The notes beneath the pieces were generated by a model that saw nothing but the letters and a program-made list of their open reading frames with translations, made no database searches and was not told where the DNA came from. A program made the position numbers and the translations under genes. A stretch of 64,000 nt of DNA from Microbacterium sp. (GTDB lineage: Bacteria > Actinomycetota > Actinomycetes > Actinomycetales > Microbacteriaceae): contig NZ_JAFKIP010000002.1 of the NCBI RefSeq assembly GCF_017305435.1, positions 582,758 through 646,757 of the forward strand, read 5' to 3'. Positions within the stretch are counted from its first letter, which is position 1. Every line of letters starts with the position of its first letter. Shown here in pieces: positions 25,337 through 35,331 of this stretch.

Positions 25337-25954
25337 ATGTCGAAAACCGATAACGATCAGCACACCTCAGATCACCAACACTCGGAAGACGACAAGCCCC
25401 GCACGTCAGCTGCAATGTACCTGCGATTCGCGGCGATGATCCTCACTGCCATGGTCGTCATGTACTGGGTCATGTTCGTGGGTTCATGGGAGTGGAGCCA
25501 CATCCGCTTCAGTCAAAGCCGGGTGTTCATGGCCATCACCATGGGCGGCGCCATGGTGCTCGTGATGATCGCCTGGATGCTGAACATGTACAAGAACACC
25601 AAGGCGAACATCGCCATCGTCGGCGTCGGAATCCTCCTGATCGCCGGAGGCGTGGTTCTCGATCGCAGCCAGATTACCGTCGGCGACACCTCGTTCATGA
25701 ACGCAATGATCCCGCACCACTCCCTCGCCATCACCCGATCCGAGCGCGCACAGATACAAGACGTGCGTGTCTGCGAGCTGGCCGTCGAGATTATCGAGGC
25801 GCAGAAACGGGAGATCCTCCTGATGGACTGGCTTATCGACGACATTCAAACCAACGGGCCGGCAACCACCCCGGAAGAGGCAGCCTCGCGAGCCGTGCCA
25901 ACCTTCTCGGGAGAAGCAGACCGAAGCTGCGCGAACGAAACCCCCACCGAGTAG
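25337..25954 (+). CDS. DUF305 membrane protein
   Basis: 205 residues. A His/Asp-rich N-terminus (DQHTSDHQHSEDD) leads to three hydrophobic helices (about 27-50, 60-82 and 90-108), then a DUF305-like ferritin-fold segment (about 115-170) with the signature MNAMIPHHSLAI and a following helix (IEAQKREILLMDWLIDDI). DUF305 proteins recur in copper and mercury loci and are suspected metal binders. It lies 33 bp downstream of the copper-storage gene, so the two are probably co-transcribed. Confidence 0.82.
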   Translation: MSKTDNDQHTSDHQHSEDDKPRTSAAMYLRFAAMILTAMVVMYWVMFVGSWEWSHIRFSQSRVFMAITMGGAMVLVMIAWMLNMYKNTKANIAIVGVGILLIAGGVVLDRSQITVGDTSFMNAMIPHHSLAITRSERAQIQDVRVCELAVEIIEAQKREILLMDWLIDDIQTNGPATTPEEAASRAVPTFSGEADRSCANETPTE

Positions 25955-26054
25955 TTCTGGACTGTCCGCCCCCGGACGCGCGGCGCCTTCCCGCTGGCAG
26001 GCGAGCGTGAGAATTTCCTCGCCCCCCGCGCGCTGAGCGTGACAGAACGCCTAC

Positions 26055-26075
26055 TATACCCTAGGGGGGTATAGT
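26055..26075 (+). promoter_or_regulatory. CsoR operator and -10 element
   Basis: TATACCCTAGGGGGGTATA (26055-26073) is a near-palindromic G/C-tract operator of the kind bound by CsoR repressors. TATAGT (26070-26075) overlaps its right end and is a good -10, 8 bp before the csoR ATG, so the transcript has little or no leader. CsoR therefore very likely represses its own operon with copZ and copA. Confidence 0.85.
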
Positions 26076-26083
26076 ATGTAGTC

Positions 26084-26365
26084 ATGAACGGTTACGCGGG
26101 AAACAAAGATGATCTGCTCAAGCGGCTGAGCCGGGCCGAAGGGCAGGTGCGCGGCATCGCGCGAATGGTCGACAACGACAAGTACTGCATCGACATCCTC
26201 ACCCAGGTGTCGGCGGCGACGAGCGCGCTGGAGACGGTCGCGTTGTCGCTGCTGGCGGATCATCTGTCCCACTGCGTCGCTGAGGCTGCAGTTGAAGGCG
26301 GCCCGGTAGCCGAAGAGAAGATCCGAGAAGCGAACGAGGCGATCGCTCGCCTTGTCCGCTCCTGA
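26084..26365 (+). CDS. csoR: CsoR-family copper-sensing repressor
   Basis: 93 residues, all-helical. The N-terminus reads LLKRLSRAEGQVRGIARMV. The Cu(I) ligands Cys-His-Cys of CsoR are present: Cys in KYCIDILTQ (residue 35) and the His/Cys pair in ADHLSHCVAEA. Copper binding releases the DNA. It is the first gene of the copper export operon csoR-copZ-copA, with its operator directly upstream. Confidence 0.93.
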   Translation: MNGYAGNKDDLLKRLSRAEGQVRGIARMVDNDKYCIDILTQVSAATSALETVALSLLADHLSHCVAEAAVEGGPVAEEKIREANEAIARLVRS

Positions 26366-26396
26366 CGTCTACCCCTGAACCGAAAGGACACACATC

Positions 26397-26723
26397 ATGA
26401 CCACGAACGAGCGCACCGACCTGGGCCTGACCGACTCCGCCGCCGGATGCAGCTGCTGCGCCACGGCATCCGTCCCCGACACGCAGCCCGCCGCATCCAC
26501 GATCACCGCTGAGGTGCTGGTTGAGGGGATGACCTGCTCGCACTGCGTGATGAGCGTCACCGAGGAGATCTCCGCGATCGACGGTGTCGATAACGTCTCG
26601 GTCGACCTGAAGGCCGGCGGAACCTCACGGGTCACGATCCACAGCGCCGAGCCGATCGATGCCGCACGCGTGCGGGCCGCGGTAGAGGAGGCGGGGTACG
26701 CCCTCGCCGGCACACCCGCATGA
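26397..26723 (+). CDS. CopZ-like copper chaperone with Cys-rich N-terminus
   Basis: 108 residues. A Cys-rich N-terminal stretch (GCSCCATAS, about 17-25) precedes one HMA domain (about 38-105) with the metal motif GMTCSHC. Such small HMA proteins hand Cu(I) to CopA. The N-terminal CSCC cluster is an extra potential thiolate site, also seen in some actinobacterial members. It overlaps the copA start by 4 bp. Confidence 0.9.
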   Translation: MTTNERTDLGLTDSAAGCSCCATASVPDTQPAASTITAEVLVEGMTCSHCVMSVTEEISAIDGVDNVSVDLKAGGTSRVTIHSAEPIDAARVRAAVEEAGYALAGTPA

Positions 26724-28993
26724 GCACCGTCGATGTGGACCTCGATATCTCGGGGATGACCTGCGCATCCTGCGCGACCCGGATCGAGCGCAAGCTCAAC
26801 AAGATCCCGGGGGTGGAGGCGACGGTCAATTACGCGACCGAGAAGGCGCGCGTGCACGCCGACGGCGTGGAGACGGCGCAGCTGATCGCGGCGGTCGAAT
26901 CCGCCGGCTACTCCGCGGCGCTTCCCGCGCCGATCATCGATGAGTCCACATCGGCCGCAACACCTGCCGACGACGTCGAGTTGGTTACCCTGCGCCGCCG
27001 GCTGCTGATCAGCACGGCCCTGGCCGTGCCGGTCGCGCTGATGTCGATGATCCCGTTGCTGCAGTTCACGAACTGGCAGTGGCTCGCGCTGACCCTGACC
27101 GCGCCGGTCGCGGTGTGGGGCGCCTGGCCGTTCCACCGTGCCGCGTTCGTGAATGCCCGCCACGGCGCCGCGACCATGGACACGCTGATCAGCCTCGGGG
27201 TGATCGCCGCATTCGGGTGGTCGCTGTATGCGCTGTTCTTCGGGATGGCGGGGATGCCGGGCATGCACATGACCTTCACCCTCTTCGGCAGCCCGGAAGC
27301 GGGAAGCGGGGAGATCTACCTGGAAGTCGCCGCCCTCGTCACGGTGTTCATCCTCGCCGGCCGGTACGCCGAAGCCCGGGCGAAGAAGTCTTCTTCCGAG
27401 GCGTTGCGCGCCCTGCTCGAACTCGGCGCCAAGGACGCCACGCGCCTCGTCGGCGGGGTGGAGCAGCGTGTTCCGGTCGCACAGCTTGCCGTCGGGGACC
27501 GGGTGCTGGTGCGCCCCGGCGAGAAGATCCCCTCGGACGGGCTCGTCGTCGACGGCGCCTCGGCGATCGACGCCAGCATGCTGACCGGGGAATCCGTGCC
27601 GGTCGAGGTCACCGTCGGATCCCGCGTCGTGGGCGCCACCGTGAACGTTGGCGGACGCCTGATCGTCGAGATCACGAGGGTCGGGGCGGACACGGAGCTG
27701 GCGCGGATGCAGCGGCTGATGGATGACGCTCAGACCGGCAAGGCGCGCGTGCAGCGTCTCGCCGACCGGGTCTCGGCCGTGTTCGTTCCGATCGTGATCC
27801 TCCTGGCGATCGTCGCTTTCGTCGGGTGGATGCTGGTCGGTGGGTCCGTCGAGGTCGCGTTCACTGCTGCGGTGGCGACGCTGATCATCGCCTGCCCGTG
27901 CGCGCTGGGCTTGGCCACTCCGACCGCGCTGCTGGTCGGCACCGGACGCGGGTCACAGCTGGGCATCCTCATTCGTGGGCCGCAGGTGCTTGAGCAGACC
28001 CGTCAGGTCGACACGATCGTGCTGGACAAGACCGGAACCATCACCCAGGGCGCGATGACCGTCACCACCGTCTCGGCGGCGCCCGGCGTTACCGATGACG
28101 AGTTGCTGCGGATCGCCGCCGGCGCGGAGTGGGGATCCGAACACCCCGTCGCGCGGGCCATCGCGAGCGCTCATGGTGGCGCGGCACCGGTGGCGGAGTC
28201 GTTCGCGTCGCACGCCGGGTTCGGCGTCCAGGCCGTTCTGGAAGGCTCGCTCGTCGTGGCTGGACGCCCGGAGTGGGTGGAGGACCAGTGGTCCGTTCAT
28301 CTGCCGATCCGTTTTCGCGGTGAGGCTGAGGTGCTGGAGGCTGCTGGGGGCACGGTGATCGCGGTCGCCCGCGACGGGGACTTCCTCGGCATCGTCGCGG
28401 TCTCCGACACCCTCAAGCCCACCAGCGCGGACGCGATCGCCCGATTCCGCGCCCTGGGCCTGCGTCCCGTGCTGCTCACGGGCGACAACGCCGGCGCCGC
28501 CGAGCACATCGCGGGGCTGGTCGGCATCGATGAGATTCGGGCTGGGGTCACCCCCGCAGGAAAGCTCGACGCCATCCGGCAGCTGCAATCCGCGGGGCGT
28601 GTGGTGGCGATGGTCGGTGACGGTGTGAACGATGCCGCCGCCCTCGCCGCGGCCGACCTCGGCATCGCGATGGGGGGCGGGACGGACGCCGCCATCGCCG
28701 CCAGCGACGTAACCATCGCCTCCGGCGATCTCCTGGTTGTCGCGGATGCGATCCGGCTGTCGCGCCGGACGCTGGGCACCATCAAGGGCAACCTGTTCTG
28801 GGCGTTCGCGTACAACATCGCCGCGATCCCGATCGCGATGCTCGGCCTGCTCAACCCCCTGGTTGCCGCCGCAGCGATGGCCCTGTCGTCGGTGTTTGTG
28901 GTGACCAACAGCCTCCGCCTGCGGCGGTTCCGCCCAGCGTCGGCGCCGACGGTGCCGACCGCACCCGTGGCGCGAGAACCGCAGCACGTTTGA
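26720..28993 (+). CDS. copA: Copper-exporting P1B-type ATPase CopA
   Basis: 757 residues. One N-terminal HMA domain (GMTCASC, about 9-16) is followed by the P-type core: TGES actuator loop, CPCALG in the sixth helix, the phosphorylated aspartate in DKTGTITQG, an HP motif (SEHPVARAI) and [10 protein letters not shown]. The last helices carry YN and MALSS, the P1B-1 signature for Cu(I). It pumps Cu(I) out of the cytosol. It ends the csoR-copZ-copA operon, just before a strong hairpin. Confidence 0.95.
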   Translation: MSTVDVDLDISGMTCASCATRIERKLNKIPGVEATVNYATEKARVHADGVETAQLIAAVESAGYSAALPAPIIDESTSAATPADDVELVTLRRRLLISTALAVPVALMSMIPLLQFTNWQWLALTLTAPVAVWGAWPFHRAAFVNARHGAATMDTLISLGVIAAFGWSLYALFFGMAGMPGMHMTFTLFGSPEAGSGEIYLEVAALVTVFILAGRYAEARAKKSSSEALRALLELGAKDATRLVGGVEQRVPVAQLAVGDRVLVRPGEKIPSDGLVVDGASAIDASMLTGESVPVEVTVGSRVVGATVNVGGRLIVEITRVGADTELARMQRLMDDAQTGKARVQRLADRVSAVFVPIVILLAIVAFVGWMLVGGSVEVAFTAAVATLIIACPCALGLATPTALLVGTGRGSQLGILIRGPQVLEQTRQVDTIVLDKTGTITQGAMTVTTVSAAPGVTDDELLRIAAGAEWGSEHPVARAIASAHGGAAPVAESFASHAGFGVQAVLEGSLVVAGRPEWVEDQWSVHLPIRFRGEAEVLEAAGGTVIAVARDGDFLGIVAVSDTLKPTSADAIARFRALGLRPVLLTGDNAGAAEHIAGLVGIDEIRAGVTPAGKLDAIRQLQSAGRVVAMVGDGVNDAAALAAADLGIAMGGGTDAAIAASDVTIASGDLLVVADAIRLSRRTLGTIKGNLFWAFAYNIAAIPIAMLGLLNPLVAAAAMALSSVFVVTNSLRLRRFRPASAPTVPTAPVAREPQHV

Positions 28994-28995
28994 GA

Positions 28996-29029
28996 CCTGG
29001 CGGCTGGCGGTTCCACGCCGGCCGCCAGG
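28996..29029 (+). terminator. Hairpin terminator after copA
   Basis: A 14-bp stem CCTGGCGGCTGGCG / CGCCGGCCGCCAGG, with one non-Watson-Crick pair and a 6-nt loop, starts 3 bp after the copA stop. There is no T-tract, as is usual for actinobacterial terminators. Confidence 0.7.
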
Positions 29030-29064
29030 GACGATTACCCTGAAGAGGAGGAGGTGAGTTCTCG

Positions 29065-29481
29065 ATGATCACTCTCGCGCAGCATCTGCGTCGCGGCCCT
29101 TCCGGGCTGGGTCATTCTGTGCTGTTGCTCATCGCCCTCACCGCCGCGCTCATCATCGGGCTGCTCGCCATGCACGCGCTGGCCGCCCCGACAGCCCACG
29201 CCGAGCCTGCCGCCGCCGTGTCCGTGCAGGAAGCCGGCGCCGCCCACGGCCACGATGCGCCACCGGCTGACGACGGTTGCCCGGACTGCGGGGGGCATGA
29301 AGCCATGCTCGCGATGGCGTGCGTCCTTGCCCTCCTGGTCGTATCGCTGCTTTTCCTCCTGCCCCGCGCTGGCGTCAGCTGGGGTGTCGTGTTCGGCCGG
29401 GCCGGACCCCTCATGGTCGCCGGCCGGGCAGCGCTGTCTCGACCACCCTCTCTTCTCGTTCTTTGCATCAGTCGAACGTGA
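29065..29481 (+). CDS. Small membrane protein, DUF6153-like
   Basis: 138 residues behind a strong AGGAGGAGG ribosome site. Two hydrophobic helices (about 15-40 and 75-98) flank a loop with HGHDAPPADDGCPDCGGHEA, which has His and a CxxC that could bind metal. A loosely similar two-helix protein is encoded at 53267-53686, again next to metal or thiol genes. The domain name is a tentative match to the DUF6153 layout. Function unknown; metal-linked by context. Confidence 0.65.
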   Translation: MITLAQHLRRGPSGLGHSVLLLIALTAALIIGLLAMHALAAPTAHAEPAAAVSVQEAGAAHGHDAPPADDGCPDCGGHEAMLAMACVLALLVVSLLFLLPRAGVSWGVVFGRAGPLMVAGRAALSRPPSLLVLCISRT

Positions 29482-29571
29482 TGGCAGCTCGCTGACCCGT
29501 TAAGGGCAGCCGAGCTTTCGCGCGCGATCACACCGATCGTGCGCGCCACACAGACGACTGAGGAGAACCAC

Positions 29572-30165
29572 ATGAAGAACCGTGCCGCGGCGACCGCCGC
29601 GATCACCCTGACCGCCCTGCTCGCCCTCGCTGGCTGCGCCGGCGCCACCGGCAGCGGCGGGATGCCCAACATGCCCGGAATGGGCTCGTCGGCATCCGCA
29701 TCCCCGGCCGCCGACGTGAACAACGCCGACATGCAGTTCACGATGATGATGATTCCCCATCACGAACAAGCCGTTGAAATGGCCGACATGATCCTCGCCA
29801 AGGACGGCATCGACGAGCGCGTCATCACCCTGGCCGAGCAGATCAAGGCCGCCCAAGGCCCGGAGATCGAGCTGATGGAGTCCTGGCTCGATGACTGGGG
29901 CACCCCGATGGGGGACATGGACGGAATGGACCACGGAGGGATGATGTCGGACACCGACATGCAAGCCCTCCAGGACGCCACCGGTGCGGAGGCCTCCCGC
30001 CTCTTCCTGGAGCAGATGATCGTCCACCACGAAGGCGCGATCGACATGGCGCAGACCGAAGTCGAGAACGGCCAGAACGCCGACGTGATCGCCCTCGCAG
30101 AGGCCATCATCGCCTCACAGACCACCGAGATCACCACGATGGAGGAGATTCTCGCGACACTCTGA
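29572..30165 (+). CDS. DUF305 lipoprotein
   Basis: 197 residues. A lipobox (LALAGC, Cys near 22) follows a 20-residue signal. Two DUF305-type ferritin-like halves carry MMMIPHHEQAVEMADMI and EQMIVHHEGAIDMAQ, with Met/His clusters and a linker DMDGMDHGGMM that should bind copper. The mature protein would sit at the outer face of the membrane. The start ATG 29572 has a GAGGAG ribosome site. Confidence 0.9.
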   Translation: MKNRAAATAAITLTALLALAGCAGATGSGGMPNMPGMGSSASASPAADVNNADMQFTMMMIPHHEQAVEMADMILAKDGIDERVITLAEQIKAAQGPEIELMESWLDDWGTPMGDMDGMDHGGMMSDTDMQALQDATGAEASRLFLEQMIVHHEGAIDMAQTEVENGQNADVIALAEAIIASQTTEITTMEEILATL

Positions 30166-30171
30166 CCGTCA

Positions 30172-30200
30172 GGGGCCGGCCGCACCCGACGGCCGACCCC
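30172..30200 (+). terminator. Hairpin after the DUF305 gene
   Basis: GGGGCCGGCCG and CGGCCGACCCC pair with one mismatch around a 7-nt loop, 7 bp after the stop. It may terminate or attenuate transcription into the next gene, which starts only 22 bp later. Confidence 0.55.
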
Positions 30201-30221
30201 CGACCCAGGGAGACCGCCACC

Positions 30222-31103
30222 ATGAAGACACATACACGCACTCTCGCCGCTTTTGGCCTCGCCACCACGGTTGTCCTGACCGCCGCCGCATGCGCGGCTG
30301 TACCCGAGAATGAGACCTCGCTCGATCTCATACCGCACGTCCACGACGTCGCTTTCGACCCGGACGGGGCGGTGCTGGTCGGCGCACACACCGGTGTCTA
30401 CCGGGTCGACCCGACGACCGACGACACCTCCCTGGTCGGGAAGACCACCTTCGATGCGATGGGACTGACCGTCCACGCGGACACCATCCTCGCGTCCGGC
30501 CACCCTGACCCGGCCAACCAGGACCACACCTTCACTGCCCCCAACGTGGGCCTGGTCCGCTACAGCGACGCCGGCTGGGAACAGGTGTCGCTGGCAGGCG
30601 TCACCGACTTCCACCTTCTCGCCGCCACCCCCGCCGCCCCCGACTTCCTCCTCGGGCTTCCGTCCGACCGGGCGGTCCTCGCCGCGAGCGGTGATGCCGG
30701 GCAGACCTGGGAGGACCTTGGCCCGCTGACGGCACGGGACATCAGCATCGACCCGATGAAAGCCGATGTGGTCACTGCCACCACTCCGGAGGGTCTGATG
30801 GTCAGCCGCGACGGCGGCATCACCTTCACCGCGGTCGCCAACGCCCCGGCGCTTCTGGTGATCACGGCCGACCCGACAGCGGAGGAGGGCATCATCGGGG
30901 TCGATGCGGACGGCATGATCTGGACCGGAAGCACGACCGAGGGGGCCGTCTGGAAGACCGCCGGGCACGCCACCGGCGCCGCCTCGGCAATCGCGGCCAG
31001 CTTCGACGGAGCTGTCGCCATCGCTGACGAGGGCGGAGTGCGCATAACCACCGACGCCGGAAAAACCTGGCGGACTGTCATCAGGACGGACGCTTCACAA
31101 TGA
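30222..31103 (+). CDS. Secreted BNR/sialidase-like beta-propeller lipoprotein (F510_1955-like)
   Basis: 293 residues. A signal peptide ends in a lipobox-like TAAACA (Cys near 24). The rest is all-beta with BNR/YCF48-type repeats, for example [23 protein letters not shown] and [11 protein letters not shown] (Asp-box S/T-x-D-x-G-x-T-W). This matches the F510_1955 family glycosylhydrolase-like propellers common in copper loci. No catalytic residues can be assigned, so enzymatic activity is doubtful. It overlaps a possible upstream start of the next ATPase by 4 bp. Confidence 0.8.
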   Translation: MKTHTRTLAAFGLATTVVLTAAACAAVPENETSLDLIPHVHDVAFDPDGAVLVGAHTGVYRVDPTTDDTSLVGKTTFDAMGLTVHADTILASGHPDPANQDHTFTAPNVGLVRYSDAGWEQVSLAGVTDFHLLAATPAAPDFLLGLPSDRAVLAASGDAGQTWEDLGPLTARDISIDPMKADVVTATTPEGLMVSRDGGITFTAVANAPALLVITADPTAEEGIIGVDADGMIWTGSTTEGAVWKTAGHATGAASAIAASFDGAVAIADEGGVRITTDAGKTWRTVIRTDASQ

Positions 31104-31138
31104 ACCCGACGTCCGCCGATCACCGAGAAGAGAAGATC

Positions 31139-33640
31139 ATGAGCAACACGACGCGAACCGTGGTGTTGGAAGTCGAGGGGTTGTCCTGGGCGTCCTCAAA
31201 GGCCACGGTCGAGGCCACCCTGCTGCGGCAGGCGGGTGTCACTGATGTCGAGGCGAACCCGGTCTCCCAGACCGCGAACGTGACCTACAACCCGGAGCTG
31301 ACCTCACAGGATCAGCTGCGGCAGTGGATCATCGAGTGCGGCTACCACTGCGCCGGGCAGTCCGTCCCCGAGCACATCTGCGATCCCGCCGACGACCCCA
31401 CCCGGCCGGCGCACACCGACCACCGCCCGCCCCCGACCGAACCACACGTGCCGCCGCCCGGGGATGCACGGCCCCTGGGCCCGACGACCCCGGCTCACGA
31501 TCACGCCGCCATGACCAGCCCCGCACCTGTGGGCGGCGAGACCTCCGCGGATCAGGTCCCACGCCAAGCCCTGGATCACGGAGGCCACGAGATGGCAGAC
31601 CGCAGCATGCAGGATGTGATGGGGCACGGCGGAAGCCACGCGGGAATGTCCATGGCCTCGATGATCCGCGATATGCGCAACCGGTTCATCGTGGCCGCCG
31701 TGCTGTCCGTCCCGATCATCTTGTGGTCCCCGATCGGCCGGGAAGTGCTGGGGTTCACCGTGCCCGCACCGTTCGGGCTGCGCGATGACGTGTTCTCGCT
31801 GATCCTCTCGCTGCCGGTGATCTTCTACTCCGCCTGGATCTTCTTCGATGGGGCCTTCCGTGCGCTCCGAGCCCGCACCCTGGACATGATGGTGCTGGTC
31901 GCCGTCGGTGTCGGCACCGGCTGGCTGTACAGCGTGGCGGTCACCCTCACCGGCGGCGGTGAAGTGTTCTACGAAGCCGCCACCGTGCTTGCCGCGTTCG
32001 TGCTGCTCGGCCATTGGGTGGAGATGCGCGCCCGCGGCGGGGCGAACGACGCGATCCGCACCCTGCTCGAGCTCGCCCCTCCCCGCGCAGTCGTGCTCCG
32101 CGACGGCGAAGAGGTCGAGGTGCCCACCGCCGACGTCGTCCCCGGCGATCTCATGCTGGTCCGACCCGGCGCGAAGATCCCCACCGACGGCACCGTCGAA
32201 GAAGGCGACTCGGAGATCGACGAATCCATGGTGACCGGCGAGAGCCTCCCGGTCCTCAAAACGCCCGGATCCGAGGTGATCGGCGCCACCGTCAACACCA
32301 CCGGGACCCTCCGGGTACGGGCCACCAAGGTCGGCGCCGACACCGCCCTCGCGCAGATCGTCGCGCTCGTCCAGGAGGCGCAGAACTCCAAAGCCCCCGG
32401 GCAACGCCTCGCCGACCGGGCGGCGTTCTGGCTGGTCCTGGTCGCCCTGATCGGCGGCACGGTCACCTTCCTCGCCTGGCTGCTGATCGGCGCCCCAGTG
32501 CCTACAGCGATCCTGTTCGCCATCACCGTCGTGGTGATCACCTGCCCCGACGCGCTCGGCCTGGCCACACCGACTGCGATCATGGTCGGCACCGGACTCG
32601 GCGCCAAACGCGGCGTGCTGTTCAAGAACGCCAGCGCCCTGGAATCCGCTGCCCATATCGATACGGTCGTCCTCGACAAGACCGGCACTCTGACCAAGGG
32701 CGAACCCGAAGTCACGGACTACCTGCCGATCGGCATGAACGACATCGAACTGCTCTCCCTCGCGGCCGCAGCGGAACGCGAATCTGAGCATCCGCTCGCC
32801 AGGGCGGTCGTCGCCTACGCCGACGCCCGCAACATCCCCCGACGCACCGCCAGCGCATTCCGGAATGTGACCGGGCTCGGCGCTGTCGCCACCGTCGACG
32901 GCCACCGCGTGGTGATGGGCAACACCCGTCTGATGGCCGATGAGGGCATCGACATCAGCCCCATCGAGGCAGCCCTCCACGGACTGGCCTCCACCGGACG
33001 CACCGCCATCGCATTCGCGGTGGACGGCGAGGCAGCTGGGGTGATCGCGCTGGCGGACGCGCCGCGAGAGACCGCCGCGGCAGCGGTCACGGCCCTCCAC
33101 GAGGCTGGCATCGAGGTCGTTATGCTCACCGGCGACAACGAGCCCACGGCAAAGCGGATCGCCTCCCTGTTGAGCATCGACACCGTGATCGCCGAAGTCC
33201 TCCCCGAGGACAAGTCCGCACGGATCGCCGAGCTGCAACGGGCGGGCAAGAAGGTTGCCATGGTCGGCGACGGCGTGAACGACGCCCCCGCCCTCGCTCA
33301 AGCAGACCTGGGCGTCGCCATCGGCGCGGGAACCGATGTGGCCATCGAGACCGCCGATGTCGTGCTGATGCGCTCCGACCCTCTCGACGTCGCGATCGCG
33401 CTGCGGATCGGGAAAGGCACCGTCCGAAAGATGCGACAGAACCTCGGCTGGGCCATCGGCTACAACGCCGTCGCCCTCCCGATCGCCGCCGGCGTCTTCG
33501 TCTCCTCGCTGGGGATCATGCTCAGCCCGGAGATCGCCGCCATCTCGATGTCCGGCTCCAGCGTCATCGTCGCCGTGAACGCGCTCCTGCTCAAGAGGCT
33601 GCGCCTCCCCTCACCTGCCGCTCCCGCTGCAGCATCCTGA
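31139..33640 (+). CDS. CopB-like P1B-type ATPase with CPD motif and degenerate HMA domain
   Basis: About 833 residues. The N-terminal HMA-like fold (about 4-70) has GLSWASS where GMTCASC is expected, so the metal cysteines are gone. A His/Met-rich linker (HDHAAM, then [19 protein letters not shown]) follows, typical of CopB. The core has [16 protein letters not shown] in the sixth helix (CPD instead of CPC or CPH), [18 protein letters not shown] and [10 protein letters not shown]; the last helices carry GYN and MSGSS. It probably exports copper from the cytosol, perhaps with different ion preference from CopA. Start ATG 31139 has a GAGAAGAG ribosome site; in-frame ATG 31100 is an alternative. 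Confidence 0.9.
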   Translation: MSNTTRTVVLEVEGLSWASSKATVEATLLRQAGVTDVEANPVSQTANVTYNPELTSQDQLRQWIIECGYHCAGQSVPEHICDPADDPTRPAHTDHRPPPTEPHVPPPGDARPLGPTTPAHDHAAMTSPAPVGGETSADQVPRQALDHGGHEMADRSMQDVMGHGGSHAGMSMASMIRDMRNRFIVAAVLSVPIILWSPIGREVLGFTVPAPFGLRDDVFSLILSLPVIFYSAWIFFDGAFRALRARTLDMMVLVAVGVGTGWLYSVAVTLTGGGEVFYEAATVLAAFVLLGHWVEMRARGGANDAIRTLLELAPPRAVVLRDGEEVEVPTADVVPGDLMLVRPGAKIPTDGTVEEGDSEIDESMVTGESLPVLKTPGSEVIGATVNTTGTLRVRATKVGADTALAQIVALVQEAQNSKAPGQRLADRAAFWLVLVALIGGTVTFLAWLLIGAPVPTAILFAITVVVITCPDALGLATPTAIMVGTGLGAKRGVLFKNASALESAAHIDTVVLDKTGTLTKGEPEVTDYLPIGMNDIELLSLAAAAERESEHPLARAVVAYADARNIPRRTASAFRNVTGLGAVATVDGHRVVMGNTRLMADEGIDISPIEAALHGLASTGRTAIAFAVDGEAAGVIALADAPRETAAAAVTALHEAGIEVVMLTGDNEPTAKRIASLLSIDTVIAEVLPEDKSARIAELQRAGKKVAMVGDGVNDAPALAQADLGVAIGAGTDVAIETADVVLMRSDPLDVAIALRIGKGTVRKMRQNLGWAIGYNAVALPIAAGVFVSSLGIMLSPEIAAISMSGSSVIVAVNALLLKRLRLPSPAAPAAAS

Positions 33641-33678
33641 CAGTCCCCCCTGCCTGACCCCAACCCGAGGAGAATCCC

Positions 33679-33873
33679 ATGACACACCACCACAACGGCG
33701 ACGCGACCGACAACGCAGAACTGGTCACGGACCCGGTCTGCGGGATGCTGATCGACCCTGCGACAGCCGCCGCAACCCGAGAGCACGACGGCACGACGTT
33801 CTACTTCTGCTCAATCGGATGCGCCAAGGCTTTCGACGCGGATCCCCACCGATACGGACACCCACACCGGTGA
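33679..33873 (+). CDS. YHS-domain protein
   Basis: 64 residues. The His-rich start MTHHHNGD is followed by a YHS domain with DPVCGM and FYFCSIGCAKAFDADP. The Cys residues form a soft-metal site found next to copper ATPases. It lies 38 bp after the ATPase gene, with its own GAGGAG ribosome site, and closes the copper block. Confidence 0.88.
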   Translation: MTHHHNGDATDNAELVTDPVCGMLIDPATAAATREHDGTTFYFCSIGCAKAFDADPHRYGHPHR

Positions 33874-33944
33874 CGGTCCGGCAGTACTGGTGGGGCGTGG
33901 ACCGCCATGCGCACCCACCGCGAGCACATCGGCTAAGCAGGTAA

Positions 33945-34181
33945 CCCCTCGACAGCGCCGCCGCTGACGCCCGGCGGCGCGGCCTCCTCGTCCACGAGCT
34001 GGAAGAGGCCGCGATCACCGACCGTGCAGCCCGCATCAGCGCCCTCCGCAGCGGCACGACCCCCACGGGCGGGCTGTACGCCCGCGACGCATCCGGACTC
34101 GCCACCGACTACGAGAACATCGCCCGCGAGCTGCTGACCCGCGTCGCGGACATCGAGCAGGAAGTGAGCGTCGCATCATGA
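33945..34181 (+). pseudogene. ParA-like partition ATPase remnant (5'-truncated)
   Basis: An open frame of 78 codons begins after an in-frame TAA (33942-33944) and has no plausible start. The encoded peptide (GLLVHELEEAAITDRAARIS, then GTTPTGGLYARDASGLATDY) looks like the C-terminal end of a longer protein. It keeps an ATGA overlap with the ParB-like gene, the usual parA-parB arrangement. No Walker motifs remain. The likely cause is insertion or recombination of the copper block at about 33.9 kb, replacing the 5' part of parA. The family call rests on position and my recollection of similar tails. Confidence 0.5.
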
Positions 34182-34783
34182 GCGAACCGCAGATCGAGCG
34201 CCCCAACCTTGCAGACGCCTTCAAAGGCTCCGGCAGCGGCCGCGCAGCCAGCCTCGGCGGCCTCCTACCCAAGAACACCCGCCCCGCCGACCCCGCGACG
34301 GCCGACACGGCAGTAGCAGTCGAGCCGGCCGCCCCGCGGCAGAAGCCGACGCCCAACCCCGCCACCGAACGCCCGACGGCTGTTCGCCGCGCCGCGGCAC
34401 AGCACGCGGGCGTGCAGAACGTCGCCGTCTACCTCGAGCCCGACATCCTCGCCCTTGTCCGCGCCGCCAAGACCCGCACCACGACAGCGGGGGAGCCGGA
34501 CAAGACCTACGACGAACTCCTCGTCGACGCCCTCGACCACATCCCCACCGAGCAGCTGCGCGCCGAGTTCGCCAGCGCACCCACCGAGCACAGCGCAGGC
34601 CCGCTGCAACGCCGCGCCCGCCGCGCACGAGGCAGCGGCGGCATCCAGATCCAGCTACGCCTCGACGGCGACCAACGTCGCGCACTCGACGAGCTCACCG
34701 CCGATGCCGGCGCGCCCTCGCGCAGCGCGCTCGTCGCCGCGGCCTACCGGCTGCACCTCGCCCCGCACGACCACGAGAGCTAA
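34178..34783 (+). CDS. ParB-like small plasmid partition protein
   Basis: 201 residues. A disordered Pro/Ala-rich N-terminus (about 1-80) precedes two regions that look like ribbon-helix-helix DNA-binding folds: NVAVYLEPDILALVRAAKTR (about 87-106) and IQIQLRLDGDQRRALDELTA (about 150-180). Small centromere-binding partners with this pattern follow parA on actinobacterial plasmids. Its partner gene upstream is truncated, so partition is probably not functional from this locus, although the protein could still bind DNA or regulate. Confidence 0.65.
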   Translation: MSEPQIERPNLADAFKGSGSGRAASLGGLLPKNTRPADPATADTAVAVEPAAPRQKPTPNPATERPTAVRRAAAQHAGVQNVAVYLEPDILALVRAAKTRTTTAGEPDKTYDELLVDALDHIPTEQLRAEFASAPTEHSAGPLQRRARRARGSGGIQIQLRLDGDQRRALDELTADAGAPSRSALVAAAYRLHLAPHDHES

Positions 34784-35076
34784 CCGGCTCAACCGACGCA
34801 ATCATGCGACGACAGCACACCACAGCGAGCCGACACGGAGGCCGGCCCGCAGAAGGAGCCGCTGCGCGGCGCAGACACTCTCACGCACTCTTTGACCTGT
34901 CCGGCTGTCGAGGATACGACGGCTCCACTGCGGGCCAACGGCTTTCGCGGCATATCCTCCCTCGCTGCGCTCAGTCCGGTATTCCACGGTCCGTTGCTCC
35001 CTCCGCTGCGCCCGCCGCTAATCCCTCGATTGCCGGAAGGCAAAGAGAAACGGTTGGTAAGGAGAAGGGCAGAGCA
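34784..35076 (+). promoter_or_regulatory. Plasmid-type intergenic region with possible promoter
   Basis: No gene is visible in this 293-bp stretch. It has a tight GC-rich inverted repeat (CTGCGCGGCGCAG) and a promoter-like TTGACC (34892-34897), 17 bp, TACGAC (34915-34920). Near 34960-35030 it has repeated CTCCCTCGCTGCGCTC-like and GCTCCCTCCGCTGCGCCC segments. Such repeats occur near transfer origins and plasmid control regions, but I cannot assign a role. Confidence 0.35.
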
Positions 35077-35322
35077 ATGGCTGAGCAGATCACGGTGTAC
35101 ACCACCGGCCCGGCATGCGCACGCTGCACGCTGACCAAGAACGTGATGACGAGCAAGGGGATCGCGTTCGTCGAGGTGAACATCAGGGACGACGAGGCGG
35201 CACGCACGTATGTCGTGGAGGACCTGGGCTACACCGAGGCACCCGTCGTCGTCATCACCGACGAGGACCACTGGAGCGGCTTCCGCCCCGACCACATCGA
35301 CCGGATCGCCAACAACCGATAG
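35077..35322 (+). CDS. NrdH-like glutaredoxin family redoxin
   Basis: 81 residues with the thioredoxin-fold start ITVYTTGPACARC (redox CxxC at residues 14-17) and the cis-proline segment APVVVITDEDHWSGFRPDHI, which resembles NrdH. NrdH proteins are reduced by thioredoxin reductase and feed ribonucleotide reductase; plasmid copies are common in actinobacteria. The start is ATG 35077 after AAGGAG. It is the first gene of a small operon with the SSB-like gene 9 bp downstream. Confidence 0.87.
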   Translation: MAEQITVYTTGPACARCTLTKNVMTSKGIAFVEVNIRDDEAARTYVVEDLGYTEAPVVVITDEDHWSGFRPDHIDRIANNR

Positions 35323-35331
35323 GAGAGAACC

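Noticed and set aside
31304-33301. A 665-codon minus-strand frame opposite the CopB-like ATPase
   Set aside because: It is Gly/Asp/His/Val-rich codon shadow; the plus strand has an intact P-type ATPase with all motifs.
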